A DNA stretch of 64,000 nucleotides from Fervidobacterium_A thailandense. Lineage in GTDB: Bacteria; Thermotogota; Thermotogae; Thermotogales; Fervidobacteriaceae. Numbering within the stretch: position 1 is the first letter of the stretch; each line of letters starts with the position of its first letter. A program made the translations under genes and the position numbers. Positions 8,027 through 20,131 of this stretch are shown here, piece after piece. The notes beneath the pieces are model-generated. The model saw nothing but the letters and a program-made list of their open reading frames with translations, searched no databases and had not been told where the DNA came from. The stretch is taken from the NCBI RefSeq assembly GCF_041505935.1, contig NZ_CP140110.1. One strand, written 5' to 3'.

Positions 8027-9538
8027 TTAAACTTCCCCGCGTTTTCGCCTGTACAACTCTTCATCCGCAATTCGATATGCCTCATCAAAATCCCTTGCCT
8101 CATCAAGACTGGCCACACCGTACGAAAAACTTAAACCCAGGTGGTTTCGGACCAGATTGTACAATCTGTCAACCACTTCCCGATAATCCTTTCCCTTCAA
8201 CACAAGGCAGAACTCATCTCCACCGAGCCTGATGAATATATCCTCAGACCTTATGTTCGAACGTATTAGATCAGCGAACTTAGCAAGAAATTCATCACCT
8301 TTGTGATGTCCGTACTTATCGTTGATTTCTTTGAACTTATCCAGGTCCATCAACACTAAAGTTCCACTGTTTTCTAATAAGTCGATGTACTTCCTGTTGT
8401 AAGCTCCGGTGAGCGAATCAATGTAGTTCTCAAGCTCGAGTTCTTCCTTTCGCTTGGAAATACTCCTAAAGTGCCTTATTGCCTCGAAACCTATGGCCAA
8501 CAAGTAAACTATCCGACCATAGGGAAGTGTCAGTTCGCCTGGGCTTCTCGAGAGTAGAACAGCAATTGATTGTATAGCTGTCAAGAACAAGAAGAAGATC
8601 GCGAAGCAAAATTCATAAGCTCCAACGTAAAGGATTTGCCATAACGTGAGTATCATGAGGAAGAGCCCGTAAATTTGCGAAACTTCGGAAAACGCGTGGA
8701 AAATTCGAATAGTGGGAGCGAGAAGTACGAGTAACGTCATTAAAAGTGCTATAATCTTCAGGAGTTTGAATCGCAGACTTGATGTTTTTCTTCCGTATCT
8801 CTCCGCGATGTACAAGTATATCAGTGTCAAAACCGGAACTGGAACAACTATCGCCATCTTTTCGTAAAACAGATACCAGAAATCACGAAAACTCGTCTCC
8901 CGATAGGTAAACTGGACTAAACCGAGGGACATTAGAAAAGCTGAGCCTGAGAGATACAGATACTGACGTTTAGAAATTCCAACTACAACGAACCCAATCA
9001 TCAACATCAGAAGTGTCATGAAAAGCGAGGCACCAATCGAAAAAAGGTTGAAGTTGTTCCGCAAAACCAGTTGTCGTTGCGTAGCTTTGAGCGCATCCTC
9101 GTAATTACAGATGTATGGTACGTAGCTGATCCCGTAATTCACCAGTGCGAAAAGTTCAATGGACAGTTCGTTTTCATCTTTCAACAAGTGTTTTGGAATC
9201 CTAACAACTATCGGCGCGGGCCAGAGGTTCCCCGAACTTGAACCGTATTGACTTATCAGTTCGCCGTTGAGGTAAATTTTCACTTGGTTGGCGATAACCT
9301 TCTGAAAAACGAGTGCTAAAACTTCGCTGTTTCTTAACTCCTGCGGAAGTGAGAAATGCGTGCGAAGTACCTTACTGCTCGGACCGTTAACTTTTTCGTA
9401 AAAAGGGACAACTGAAGTCCAACTATCCAGCATGAGGCCTTTAGGTTCACTGAACTTGTTAAGAAGATACATCGTGGTAAGCATTAGTGTAACAGCAAAA
9501 CCAAGGGACAAAAATATATACTTTTCGCCTTTGCTCAC
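8027..9538 (-). CDS. Membrane diguanylate cyclase (7TMR-DISM-like sensor + GGDEF)
   Basis: Predicted to make cyclic di-GMP. After one N-terminal membrane anchor comes an extracytoplasmic beta-rich domain (residues ~35-150, FYLNGELI-type, as in sugar-binding-like DISM sensors), then about seven membrane segments (~165-340), a short coiled linker (SKRKEELELE) and a GGDEF domain. The catalytic GGDEF is intact near residue 438, and RSED sits exactly five residues before it, so the inhibitory c-di-GMP I-site is present. The open frame extends to 9598, but AAGGGGGC before the GTG at 9538 marks the start. The same sensor layout recurs in the chemoreceptor-like gene at 31490. Confidence 0.88.
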   Translation of the reverse strand: MSKGEKYIFLSLGFAVTLMLTTMYLLNKFSEPKGLMLDSWTSVVPFYEKVNGPSSKVLRTHFSLPQELRNSEVLALVFQKVIANQVKIYLNGELISQYGSSSGNLWPAPIVVRIPKHLLKDENELSIELFALVNYGISYVPYICNYEDALKATQRQLVLRNNFNLFSIGASLFMTLLMLMIGFVVVGISKRQYLYLSGSAFLMSLGLVQFTYRETSFRDFWYLFYEKMAIVVPVPVLTLIYLYIAERYGRKTSSLRFKLLKIIALLMTLLVLLAPTIRIFHAFSEVSQIYGLFLMILTLWQILYVGAYEFCFAIFFLFLTAIQSIAVLLSRSPGELTLPYGRIVYLLAIGFEAIRHFRSISKRKEELELENYIDSLTGAYNRKYIDLLENSGTLVLMDLDKFKEINDKYGHHKGDEFLAKFADLIRSNIRSEDIFIRLGGDEFCLVLKGKDYREVVDRLYNLVRNHLGLSFSYGVASLDEARDFDEAYRIADEELYRRKRGEV

Positions 9539-9650
9539 CAAAACTGCCCCCTTGAGTTTCTGGCTGTTCTCTTTTCGTCTCCTCGTACATGGTACCACAA
9601 ATTCTTAGCAAACAGAAAAAAGTAACGTTAAGACCTCGTTAAGGTTCAAA

Positions 9651-9681
9651 CAAAAACAAGGGACGCATTGAGCGTCCCTTG
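9651..9681 (-). terminator. Terminator of the TPR gene
   Basis: Stem CAAGGGACGC paired across a 5-nt loop, followed on the minus strand by TTTTTG. Confidence 0.85.
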
Positions 9682-9729
9682 CAATTGATAAACAGCGTGG
9701 AGGATTTTTCAAACTACCGAATAAAATTT

Positions 9730-10476
9730 TCACTTCAATTTTGCCAGCTCGCTTCGTGCGTCTTTTACAGCTTCTTCGTGCGTCTTTATCAACCACGGAT
9801 GTGGCTGTGAGTTTATAACTTTCTCAAACATTTCTTTGGCTTTCTGCTTGTCACCTGTCTTCAGGTACAGGTATCCCATTTCCAGGTAAATGTTTGGATA
9901 ATTTGGTGTTAGCTTCAGGGCCTGGTTAAACATCTCTTCGGAGCGTTTGTAGTTATTAAGTGGCCACGGTACGTCCCGATCCCTCATTCCCTTGGCAATC
10001 AGTGCGAATGTTTTGTAAAGCCTCTCTTCTTCGTCATTTTCATTCAACAACTTGATGGCTGTGTCGATGTATCTATCGTAGTCCCCAAGCATGAACAAGC
10101 TTTGGACAATGCCCTTATACTGCGCGAGCCTTCCTATCGCAGCACCAGCGATGTAGTGTGCTCTTCCATTTTTTGGATCAATCTTGATCGCAGCTTCTGC
10201 GTTGGAACGAGCCTTTTCGAGAGTCTTTTCCTTCTCGTTATCGGGTACACCCCACGTTGCAAGTTCCAGATAACAGTCAGCCAGAATGGTGAGTAATTTT
10301 GCATCTTTTCCATAGTTCGGTGTCTTTTCAATTTCCGCAACAACTCTCAACATCTTCTCGCGGTCACGATCGCGTCGAGCTTCGTAGAAGAGTTTGTTTA
10401 GCTCAGAAACCGTCGCACCAAAGATGAAGCCTGTGAGCAACAAGAGGCTGACTACGACAGCCAAGTACTTTCTCAC
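9730..10476 (-). CDS. Exported TPR-repeat protein
   Basis: 248 residues with a Sec signal peptide (MRKYLAVVV..., cleavage near FIFGA). The mature part is helical; TPR-like units are visible around residues 60-115 (NAEAAIKIDPKNGRAHY) and 170-240 (FNQALKLTPNYPNIYLEMG). TatT-like periplasmic TPR proteins that work with TRAP transporters look similar, but no TRAP genes are near. A GTG start at 10476 follows GGGGGGAT. It has its own terminator and, upstream, a TGG-TAAAAT -10 (10508-10513), so it is probably monocistronic. Function unknown; probably a scaffold in the periplasm. Confidence 0.65.
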   Translation of the reverse strand: MRKYLAVVVSLLLLTGFIFGATVSELNKLFYEARRDRDREKMLRVVAEIEKTPNYGKDAKLLTILADCYLELATWGVPDNEKEKTLEKARSNAEAAIKIDPKNGRAHYIAGAAIGRLAQYKGIVQSLFMLGDYDRYIDTAIKLLNENDEEERLYKTFALIAKGMRDRDVPWPLNNYKRSEEMFNQALKLTPNYPNIYLEMGYLYLKTGDKQKAKEMFEKVINSQPHPWLIKTHEEAVKDARSELAKLK

Positions 10477-10535
10477 CTAAGATCCCCCCTTTGACGAATC
10501 TAAGGATATTTTACCACACACCGCCGTGGTTATAT

Positions 10536-10564
10536 CAAAAAAATTGCCCGGCTCTCAGCCGGGC
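10536..10564 (-). terminator. Terminator of the carbohydrate-binding barrel cluster
   Basis: Stem GCCCGGCT/AGCCGGGC with a 3-nt loop; the minus strand continues with AATTTTTTTG. It closes the gene cluster that starts near 16075. Confidence 0.9.
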
Positions 10565-10609
10565 TGATATTTGCGTATTCGTCCACAAAAACAGCCTCCG
10601 AACCAAGGA

Positions 10610-12553
10610 TTAGAAGCTGACCTTGCCCGAAATTTTTAGATAACTGTCTTGGAAAGGATTAAGTATATCTCCCATTTCCAAGCCAACGCGTACGGAAGCC
10701 TTCTCAAAGAATTTTGTTAGCCCGATACTTAAACCGTAACTTGACGATATTTCGAATCCCGCGTCAAGAACCAAATCCTCTGTCAGCTCGTAGCTACCGC
10801 TGATTAGAAAGTCTCCATAGTACAAATCGTATTCAGTAGCAATTTCAAGGATTTTTCCCGAGAGGTCGAGAAATCCACCTAAACCTATCGTTATGCCATC
10901 AAAGTACGCATTCACACCAAATTGCTCAGTTTCAAACGCCGCTTCAAGATAGTACGTGTTGTTAAAATTGTAGAGTCCTGTAAAGCTCAGTTTTATGGGC
11001 TTGTCAAGTTCAACATAAGCCACTATAGAGTAGTTGTCTTCGTCAAAGTACCTGTGACCCACGTAAACCTCTACAGGCTTATAACCAACGCCAAATGCCC
11101 ATGGTAACCCCGTTGACTCGTGACCCAGCCCACCGAAGAATTGGATGCTTCCAATTTTGTAGCCAACCACGAGTCCTGTTGAACTTCCTCCAACCGGAAG
11201 TGACCAAGGAGTCCTGTAGTGCATACCCAACGTAAAGTTGCCGAGGTCGAATTTCAAAGTCGCTTTTGAAATACTCGCACCAGCGTACGTTAGCTCAACG
11301 AAACTGTCTTTTACCGGTTCGAAGCGCAATGTTAGTTTACCCATCGTCGAGCTTCCAACCAGGTATTTACTTTGATCCAGCTTAAACGTGTAATCGAATT
11401 CGTATTTTCCTTTTACCGGCAGACCTCCTGCCTGTTCTTCGATTCCTTCAATGATAAGCTGTCCGTCTTTGCTTACCAGCTTGAAGACTCCGTTCTTGCC
11501 ACCGTAACCGTCTGGCTTGTAGCTCGGAGCGTTGGGATCCTCTTGCCATACTTGGTTACCACCGATTATGAACACGTACTTGTACTCATACGTACCCGGT
11601 GAAAGCTGGAGCGAAGCTGTCCAGTATCCGTCAACAAGTTTCATCTTTAACGCGGTTGGATTCCAACTATTGAACGTACCGGCAAGATAAGCCTCCTGCG
11701 CTCTATCGTTTTTAACTGCAAAGAATACCTTTCCATCGACTATACTCAAACCTGGCTTTATACCCTGGACCTTAACCTCCTCCAGTTTTTCCGCTGGTGT
11801 GATGGCCACTCTCGGTGCTCCAACCTTTAGTTTTCCGCCTTCCCTGTAGACTTCAAAAACTCCGTTCTTTCCACCGAAACCGTCATCGACAAATGCAAAC
11901 GCATTTGGATCAGTTATCCATTTCCCATCAACTACGAATTTGTACTCATATATCCCGGGTTGGAGCTCGAGAATCGCTTCCCACCAACCGTCTTCTATGA
12001 AGTAAACCTCCGTGGCTTTGTCGTTCCAATTGTTGAATGTTCCGGCAATAAAAATGTACTTGGCATCTTTAGCATAGAAGCGAATTATTACATAACCATC
12101 TGGATCTACGAATATCGTATCCATCCTCTTAGGATTCAGTTCGTAACTCTTGCCAGTTGACACACCGGCTTGTTTTGATGCACCATCAGGTGGGAGGATT
12201 TTGCCCTCAGGGGTAAGCACAAAAGCGCCGTTCTTTCCGCCGTAACCATCGTCGACGAACGCCGGAGCTTCGGGGTCTTCTTTCCAATTTTTACCGTCTA
12301 TCACGTACTTGTATTCGTACCTTCCCGGTTTGAGTTCAATTTCGTATCTCCACACTCCATCAACGAGTTTCATGGGCCAAGCTGTCGGATTCCAGTTGTT
12401 GAAAGTACCAGCCAGGTACACAACGTTCGCTTTCACGTCGGTTTTGAAAGTGAAAATCACCTTACCATCCCTGTACTCCACAGCGGAGAAGGCCAACACT
12501 GAAAACACTAACAAAACAGCGAAAGCCAATCTCATAGCGTTAGTCATCCTCAC
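10610..12553 (-). CDS. Exported protein with three glycogen-binding-type domains and an outer-membrane-like beta-barrel
   Basis: About 647 residues. After a signal peptide (RLAFAVLLVFSVLAFSA) come three repeats of an AMPK-beta/CBM48-type domain at ~25-120, ~145-245 and ~268-370. Each has an AGTFNNWNP-like strand with the sugar-binding Trp, a YEYKYVxDGK strand and a DGYGGKNGxF close. The remaining ~270 residues are alternating amphipathic strands rich in Gly, Tyr and Phe and end in a terminal Phe (ISGKVSF), the mark of outer-membrane barrels. I infer an alpha-glucan-binding porin of the toga; no enzyme domain is present. The frame runs to 12577, but GGAGGTG before the GTG at 12553 fixes the start. 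Last gene of a four-gene cluster with 12568, 13774 and 14599. Confidence 0.75.
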   Translation of the reverse strand: MRMTNAMRLAFAVLLVFSVLAFSAVEYRDGKVIFTFKTDVKANVVYLAGTFNNWNPTAWPMKLVDGVWRYEIELKPGRYEYKYVIDGKNWKEDPEAPAFVDDGYGGKNGAFVLTPEGKILPPDGASKQAGVSTGKSYELNPKRMDTIFVDPDGYVIIRFYAKDAKYIFIAGTFNNWNDKATEVYFIEDGWWEAILELQPGIYEYKFVVDGKWITDPNAFAFVDDGFGGKNGVFEVYREGGKLKVGAPRVAITPAEKLEEVKVQGIKPGLSIVDGKVFFAVKNDRAQEAYLAGTFNSWNPTALKMKLVDGYWTASLQLSPGTYEYKYVFIIGGNQVWQEDPNAPSYKPDGYGGKNGVFKLVSKDGQLIIEGIEEQAGGLPVKGKYEFDYTFKLDQSKYLVGSSTMGKLTLRFEPVKDSFVELTYAGASISKATLKFDLGNFTLGMHYRTPWSLPVGGSSTGLVVGYKIGSIQFFGGLGHESTGLPWAFGVGYKPVEVYVGHRYFDEDNYSIVAYVELDKPIKLSFTGLYNFNNTYYLEAAFETEQFGVNAYFDGITIGLGGFLDLSGKILEIATEYDLYYGDFLISGSYELTEDLVLDAGFEISSSYGLSIGLTKFFEKASVRVGLEMGDILNPFQDSYLKISGKVSF

Positions 12554-12567
12554 AAGGCACCTCCTTT

Positions 12568-13755
12568 TTACCACCACATACTAAATTGCGCACCAACAAT
12601 GGGTTTGAAAGTGTTATTGTTGTAAAAATCCCCATTACCGAGCCAGAATTTAACTTCCGCATTACCAAGGCCGGTAATCTTCGCCTCCAAGAAGAACGTT
12701 TCCGGTTCTTCGTAATAACCAATTATCTTTTGGTACTTGGCAAACAAATGGATGTTGCCAAATGACCTACCATACTCACCGTAGAAGACTTCTCCCAAAG
12801 TTGAAACCGTGTTGTGAGCGGGCTTGCCAAAAGAATAACCAATTTTACCCTTCCCTTCGAACATCGAAAAACCGTAGCTAAAACCTAACGAAAACTTACC
12901 CCAATCCGTTGGCATAACACCGGTGATATCGTCAAGCCCAGTCTTTTTCGCGTAAACAAAAAGTTCACCCAGGCTGAAATCAGCACCTATTTCGGAATTT
13001 CTCATCAATCCGGAAACAATTCCGTCAAAGTCAAATTTTGTGTTCAAATAAGTATTAAACTTCGCACCAAATGCGTCGAATTTGTACCATAAACTCAGAA
13101 TATTGTTGTTACCAAGACTTTGTGGACTGTAACTAAGCTTCAACTCCTTTGAGGGTGTGATCAAGTATCGAACTCCCCAGTTGGATGATTTTTCGGCAAC
13201 GGAAAAGAGGAAGACAGTGTTGTCAACTTTAAATGAAACGAAATCCTGCCATACTACCTCAGAGGTGAGACTTATATCTCCGAATTTGCCTCCGAAGCTT
13301 ACCGCAGTATCAAACTTGTCGCCACGCTTTCCAAGGATGACAACACCGAATGGATAACCGTATTGAATGTACATGAGATCCAACGTGTTGAACGCAACGA
13401 AATCAGCCGAACCGAAACGCACAGACACACCATCTTGCCCATCCTTTATATTGTAAAGAACCACAGGATCCGCCGATGAACCAAAAGTTTGGTTTTTGTA
13501 AAGTTGCAACCCAAGATCGTTGAACTTAAAATTCACCCTCGCAGTGCTCAATGAACTGCCGGACAATCCGAAGGAAAGATCAAACCCCTTTCCTAACGCA
13601 TTTGCGTTTAAATTGAACTCGGTCTGGAACGACTGCGTGGGTTCTTCGTTTTGGAAATCGAGAGTTAATGTGAACCTAACCGAGGAGTTGGTTGATAGAG
13701 AAAACACAAAGAGCGGAACTATCAAAAAGAATAATATTTGCAACCTCTTGGCCAC
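12568..13755 (-). CDS. Predicted outer-membrane beta-barrel protein
   Basis: 395 residues, no family recognised. A signal peptide (ILFFLIVPLFVFSLS) is followed by about twenty alternating strands with many aromatic residues, and the chain ends in aromatic residues (GAQFSMWW), consistent with insertion into the outer membrane. The start is a GTG at 13755 behind GAGGTGATAAT. Spacing is 14 bp to the downstream CBM-barrel gene and 18 bp to the upstream lipoprotein gene, so all three are read together. It may be the transport pore partner of the sugar-binding proteins; that is inferred from position only. Confidence 0.6.
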   Translation of the reverse strand: MAKRLQILFFLIVPLFVFSLSTNSSVRFTLTLDFQNEEPTQSFQTEFNLNANALGKGFDLSFGLSGSSLSTARVNFKFNDLGLQLYKNQTFGSSADPVVLYNIKDGQDGVSVRFGSADFVAFNTLDLMYIQYGYPFGVVILGKRGDKFDTAVSFGGKFGDISLTSEVVWQDFVSFKVDNTVFLFSVAEKSSNWGVRYLITPSKELKLSYSPQSLGNNNILSLWYKFDAFGAKFNTYLNTKFDFDGIVSGLMRNSEIGADFSLGELFVYAKKTGLDDITGVMPTDWGKFSLGFSYGFSMFEGKGKIGYSFGKPAHNTVSTLGEVFYGEYGRSFGNIHLFAKYQKIIGYYEEPETFFLEAKITGLGNAEVKFWLGNGDFYNNNTFKPIVGAQFSMWW

Positions 13756-13773
13756 ATTATCACCTCACTCAAC

Positions 13774-14481
13774 TCACTTGACTTCGCACTTCAAAATAGA
13801 GAATCTTGGATCAAAGGTGAACTTTAGCCTAACTTGTCCCGTTTTCGGAGCAACGTACCTGGCGTTAACACCGTACCCCGCGTTGTAGCTCTTTCCATCG
13901 TACTGTAGCTCGTACGGTTTCCAGTCGGTTGATCTTGCGATCTTGAATTCGACCGTCGCGTTCGCCAAGTCAACTTCCTTTTCCAAAACGTATGCACCGG
14001 ATTCCGGGTTATAAGTCATCTTTTCAAGTTTCCAGTTATTGAAAGTACCAGCTATGTACCAATCTCCGCTTTCTTTTTCGCTATCTCCCACACCAGTTGC
14101 TTGTCCATTCACCATTTTACTTGGATCTACGTAGATTTTTATCTTTTCACCAGCGATTTTATCTTTCCACACGTAGATATCAGAGGTAACGATAGTCCTC
14201 CCACCGCTTTTGTAAATGACTTTGTACTTCCCAACCAAGAAATCTTTCCCAGCCGAGCTTTGGAAAAAGTTCAGCGACTCCTGTGGAAGCTCAAAGGTGT
14301 AAATATCCCCTTCCTTCTCCATTCGATCCCTCTCGGTGGGAACCCAACCGTTCCAATCGCCAACAACATAGACACCGTCAGGTATCTGAATGTTTAGGAG
14401 TTTCATACAAGAGAAAGTCAGCATCGACAAAAGCAAGATAGCAAAAACCAGCCCAACGTTTACAAACACTCCTTTTTTCAA
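13774..14481 (-). CDS. Lipoprotein with glycan-binding-like beta domains
   Basis: 235 residues. The N-terminus has a lipoprotein-type signal with LTFSC, Cys at residue 25. Two beta-sandwich parts follow: ~32-115 (GVYVVGDWNGW) and ~140-235 (WYIAGTFNNWKLEKMTYN), the second closely resembling the AGTFNNW domains of the downstream barrel protein. The arrangement recalls SusE/SusF starch-binding lipoproteins of Bacteroidetes, though I claim only analogy. TTG start at 14481 behind GAGGTGA. A hairpin terminator lies just upstream at 14522-14544, so expression may be lower than, or partly separate from, the first gene. Confidence 0.6.
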   Translation of the reverse strand: MKKGVFVNVGLVFAILLLSMLTFSCMKLLNIQIPDGVYVVGDWNGWVPTERDRMEKEGDIYTFELPQESLNFFQSSAGKDFLVGKYKVIYKSGGRTIVTSDIYVWKDKIAGEKIKIYVDPSKMVNGQATGVGDSEKESGDWYIAGTFNNWKLEKMTYNPESGAYVLEKEVDLANATVEFKIARSTDWKPYELQYDGKSYNAGYGVNARYVAPKTGQVRLKFTFDPRFSILKCEVK

Positions 14482-14521
14482 ACTCCATCACCTCACATTA
14501 AGCAAAGTAGGAGCTATTCCA

Positions 14522-14544
14522 GAAAAAGAGGGCGCAGAGCGCCC
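14522..14544 (-). terminator. Intra-cluster hairpin terminator
   Basis: Stem GGGCGC/GCGCCC around a 3-nt loop; the minus strand continues TCTTTTTCT. It ends the 14599 gene transcript, perhaps partially, letting some polymerase read on into the three downstream genes. Confidence 0.65.
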
Positions 14545-14598
14545 CGGAAAAACTTAACACGATGGAAAGTATAAAAACATGGAACTAAAGACACGATT

Positions 14599-15996
14599 TT
14601 AGTTTAGCGGGAACGAGAAAAAGTTTTTGATGACCGCTGGTAGCGGACAAGCTCCTCCTTCACCGGGCAAATCGTCTTGGTTTGGTGCAAAGTCTGAAGC
14701 ATGCTGATTATCTCCACCTACTCCACCTGTTAGAACGAATGCAACGTTTCCGGAAACATTGGTTGGAATGGTTGAGAAGAATAACGTCATAGGAATTTCA
14801 ACCTCGATCACGTTTACGCCTTCTGAAGTTGTACCAACGTGCTTAATAACACCTGAGGAAACTTCCACGAATTTACTTTGAGTTTCGTCGTAAACCCATG
14901 CACTAAATCCCGAACCCCAGCTCTCGAGAATAAAGTCTATGTCTCCATTCTGGAACTTGTACATTCTGTTCCAAGGGTGTGTGGATGTATCTTGCGCGCC
15001 GTTTCTGCCGTTAACATCAACTAACACCATGAAGTTGTTCATTCCAGTCTTTGCAAATCTTCCGGCGATGTAAAGTTTTTGGTTCTCCATAAGGACACCC
15101 ACTTTGTATATTTCGTTTCCATCCCATTTCCCATCGTTTTCCGGATCGTTAAATATTTTGTCGTTTGGCCAGTCACTTAGATTTCCGTCCAGCGTTATTG
15201 TCCCAGAGGGTTCGATGGTTTTCTTTTCAATAATTTCAAAACTCACGAGAGAGTAGCGAGGATTGAAAATTACTTTGAACTTTGTAACAAATTCGTTATC
15301 GTTAAGTCCAGAGAACGTGAAACTTCCATTAGCACCTGTAGCATAGTAGTTTTTGCCGTTAAAAGCCAAAGATTTTAGAGTTTCGTCAATTCTCCAATCA
15401 TCGGCTGGCCAGATTTTGTATTCCAAGTTTTTGATTCCTTCCGGAACTTCGACAGTATACTCGTAGACACCGTTGCCTTTGTAATCCATTTTTTTGTGTG
15501 ACCATGAAGTTAGACTTCCGACGAAATAAAAGTCAGCACCATCTTTGGTATCATCGCCGAGTCCTATGATAGATTTTGTATCAGCCGGGATTCTCGCGTA
15601 GAAGGTTACCATTTTTGTGTCAGGCATGTTATCAAGGACGGATTTCAAAATAGGAACCGATGGATCGTATTCACCCGTTCCACCGTAAAATACCCAATCC
15701 TCGGGTTTGTTTGGATCCGTTACCTTAACAACGTTCCACCAGTAAACTCCATCCTTGTCTTTACCTTTGAAAAGGTCTTTCAGTTTCTTCGCTGTGACTG
15801 CTACTCTGTACTCATCACCTGATTTTTCCAACTTCAGCTCGGGATAGACCGTTGGTTTCTGACCGCTCGGAAGACCTTTGAACTGGGTGCTCAGTATTAC
15901 GTAGTAGCCAGGTTCAATAGGCTTTTGGAGAAGAGCGCAGGAAAAGAAAACAACAATCAGCAGTAATACCGCCGTTAGAAACATCATACGTTTCAT
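14599..15996 (-). CDS. Large exported lipoprotein, SusE/F-like with C-terminal sugar-binding-type domain
   Basis: 465 residues. Lipoprotein signal with FFSC, Cys at residue 20. Residues ~28-250 hold two beta domains (GYYVILSTQF..., then DFYFVGSLTSWSHKKMDYKGNGVYEYTVEVP, the same GSxTSW/AGTFNNW style as its neighbours). Residues ~265-465 start with ITLDGNLSDWPND and continue as a DOMON/glucodextranase-C-like sandwich, seen in proteins that bind polysaccharide. ATG at 15996 behind GGGAGGTTG. First gene of the cluster; promoter at 16075-16104. No catalytic residues seen. Confidence 0.6.
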   Translation of the reverse strand: MKRMMFLTAVLLLIVVFFSCALLQKPIEPGYYVILSTQFKGLPSGQKPTVYPELKLEKSGDEYRVAVTAKKLKDLFKGKDKDGVYWWNVVKVTDPNKPEDWVFYGGTGEYDPSVPILKSVLDNMPDTKMVTFYARIPADTKSIIGLGDDTKDGADFYFVGSLTSWSHKKMDYKGNGVYEYTVEVPEGIKNLEYKIWPADDWRIDETLKSLAFNGKNYYATGANGSFTFSGLNDNEFVTKFKVIFNPRYSLVSFEIIEKKTIEPSGTITLDGNLSDWPNDKIFNDPENDGKWDGNEIYKVGVLMENQKLYIAGRFAKTGMNNFMVLVDVNGRNGAQDTSTHPWNRMYKFQNGDIDFILESWGSGFSAWVYDETQSKFVEVSSGVIKHVGTTSEGVNVIEVEIPMTLFFSTIPTNVSGNVAFVLTGGVGGDNQHASDFAPNQDDLPGEGGACPLPAVIKNFFSFPLN

Positions 15997-16074
15997 ACCC
16001 TCAACCTCCCTTCACAAACGTAGCTCTTATCAACTCTCGAAAAAGGGCAAAAGTGCTACGCTCACCAAAACAGT

Positions 16075-16104
16075 ATTATACAACTGCGTAAGGAAGGAAG
16101 GCAA
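16075..16104 (-). promoter_or_regulatory. Promoter of the carbohydrate-binding cluster
   Basis: On the minus strand TTGCCT and TATAAT are 18 bp apart (-10 at 16075-16080), about 80 bp before the ATG at 15996. Confidence 0.55.
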
Positions 16105-16155
16105 TCGTGATTTGGAAAAAGTTCCAAGACAGAACATACACGAAAAAATCTATTT

Positions 16156-16700
16156 CTACGGAATCCCAATGATAAATACATTATCCCATCGCATGACCAT
16201 TTGCAAATGCTTGTCCTTCTTCTGTTCTTTGAACCTCTCGTAGCGCGTCACAATCTCAGGGTTGCTGTCGAATATATGAAGTTGCTGGTTATCCGATCCT
16301 TTCCAAATAAGATCCGTCTTCAGCTCCTGGATGTACGGGCCATCTACAATGGCACTCACCAATTCTTTCACTAACTTAAATTTTTCCGAGAAAAGTTCTT
16401 CAAGTTCTTTTATTGTGTATCCTGTGTAAACGAGGATGTCCCTGAATTCCACACAACGCGCCAAATTGAGCAAATGAAGAAGTTCTGGGAATTGTTCAAA
16501 TGGTTCTCCACCCGAAATTGTTAGACCATCGGCTTTTTCAACAGTCAAGCGGAGAACTTCTTCCAGCTTTTCCCAGGAAACCTTCGTTGATTCATCAAAC
16601 TCCTAGAAATGTAGTGAAATGCACCCAGGGCGGTGACGATTACATCCTTAAGTCCAGATTCCCAACTTTTTGCCTGGCTCGAGAGTGAGAACAGGAAAGT
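16156..16700 (-). pseudogene. Broken radical-SAM activase (NrdG-like)
   Basis: An open frame of 130 codons (16156-16548) carries the C-terminal part of a radical-SAM activating enzyme (DGLTISGGEPFEQ, then VDGPYIQEL). Reading the same frame upstream gives PGKKLGIWT-stop-GCNRHRPGC, then ISLHF-stop-EFDESTKVSWEKL. This is the family's cluster-binding region, but with a TAA where Gln is expected, Arg replacing the second cluster Cys (CNRHR for CNRHC) and a TAG where Trp is expected. Three independent lesions, two of them stops, show the gene is dead. The intact gene would activate a glycyl-radical enzyme such as anaerobic ribonucleotide reductase. The upstream edge is approximate. Confidence 0.8.
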
Positions 16701-16880
16701 AGTTTCTCCAGGAGACTAAAATGAGAGTTTAAGGAAATAAGGTGGGCAAAGGAAAAAGGAGAGTGGGGTTATACGATTCAGTGGTGACCTTGGGGTTGAG
16801 AATTGCAGGATACGAGCGGATTTATTCACTACGCTAACATCCTATCCATCCAAGTTGGTATGTTTCTTTCACTCGATTTG

Positions 16881-16917
16881 AAAAACACCAACCCCCTGGT
16901 GGATGCCAGGGGGTTGG
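16881..16917 (-). terminator. Terminator of the rRNA operon
   Basis: A 12-bp stem (CCAACCCCCTGG and complement) with a 6-nt loop, followed on the minus strand by TGTTTTT. Confidence 0.9.
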
Positions 16918-16938
16918 TTTTGGTGGGGATATATCTCA

Positions 16939-17061
16939 AGCCTGGGCACTACCTACTCTCGCAAGGGGTCGCCCCCTTACTACCATCGGCCCGCGGAGGC
17001 TTAACGGCCAGGTTCGGAATGGAGCTGGGTGTTTCCCTCCGCAGTATCGGCACCCAGGCTT
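16939..17061 (-). rRNA. rrf: 5S ribosomal RNA
   Basis: About 120 nt with complementary ends (AGCCTGGG... and ...CCCAGGCTT) and the conserved CCATTCCGAACC core. It is 27 bp after the 23S gene. Ends are good to a few bases. Confidence 0.93.
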
Positions 17062-17088
17062 CTTGGCCACTGGAAAGTGCATAGGGTA

Positions 17089-20018
<2,930 letters not shown>

Positions 20019-20050
20019 TCCCTATGCACTTTTCAATGACCTTTCCCCAC

Positions 20051-20126
20051 TGGTGGAGACAAGGGGATTCGAACCCCTGACCCCCTGCTTGCAAAGCAGG
20101 TGCTCTCCCAGCTGAGCTATGTCCCC
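20051..20126 (-). tRNA. tRNA-Ala (TGC) in the rRNA spacer
   Basis: Acceptor GGGGACA pairs with TGTCTCC; anticodon loop TTTGCAA with TGC; encoded CCA. It lies between tRNA-Ile and 23S. Confidence 0.97.
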
Positions 20127-20131
20127 ACCCG

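Noticed and set aside
16156..16700. Stop-codon reassignment (TAA and TAG read as amino acids) to rescue the radical-SAM gene
   Set aside because: Both codons are used as ordinary stops by intact genes throughout the window, and a cluster Cys is also lost.
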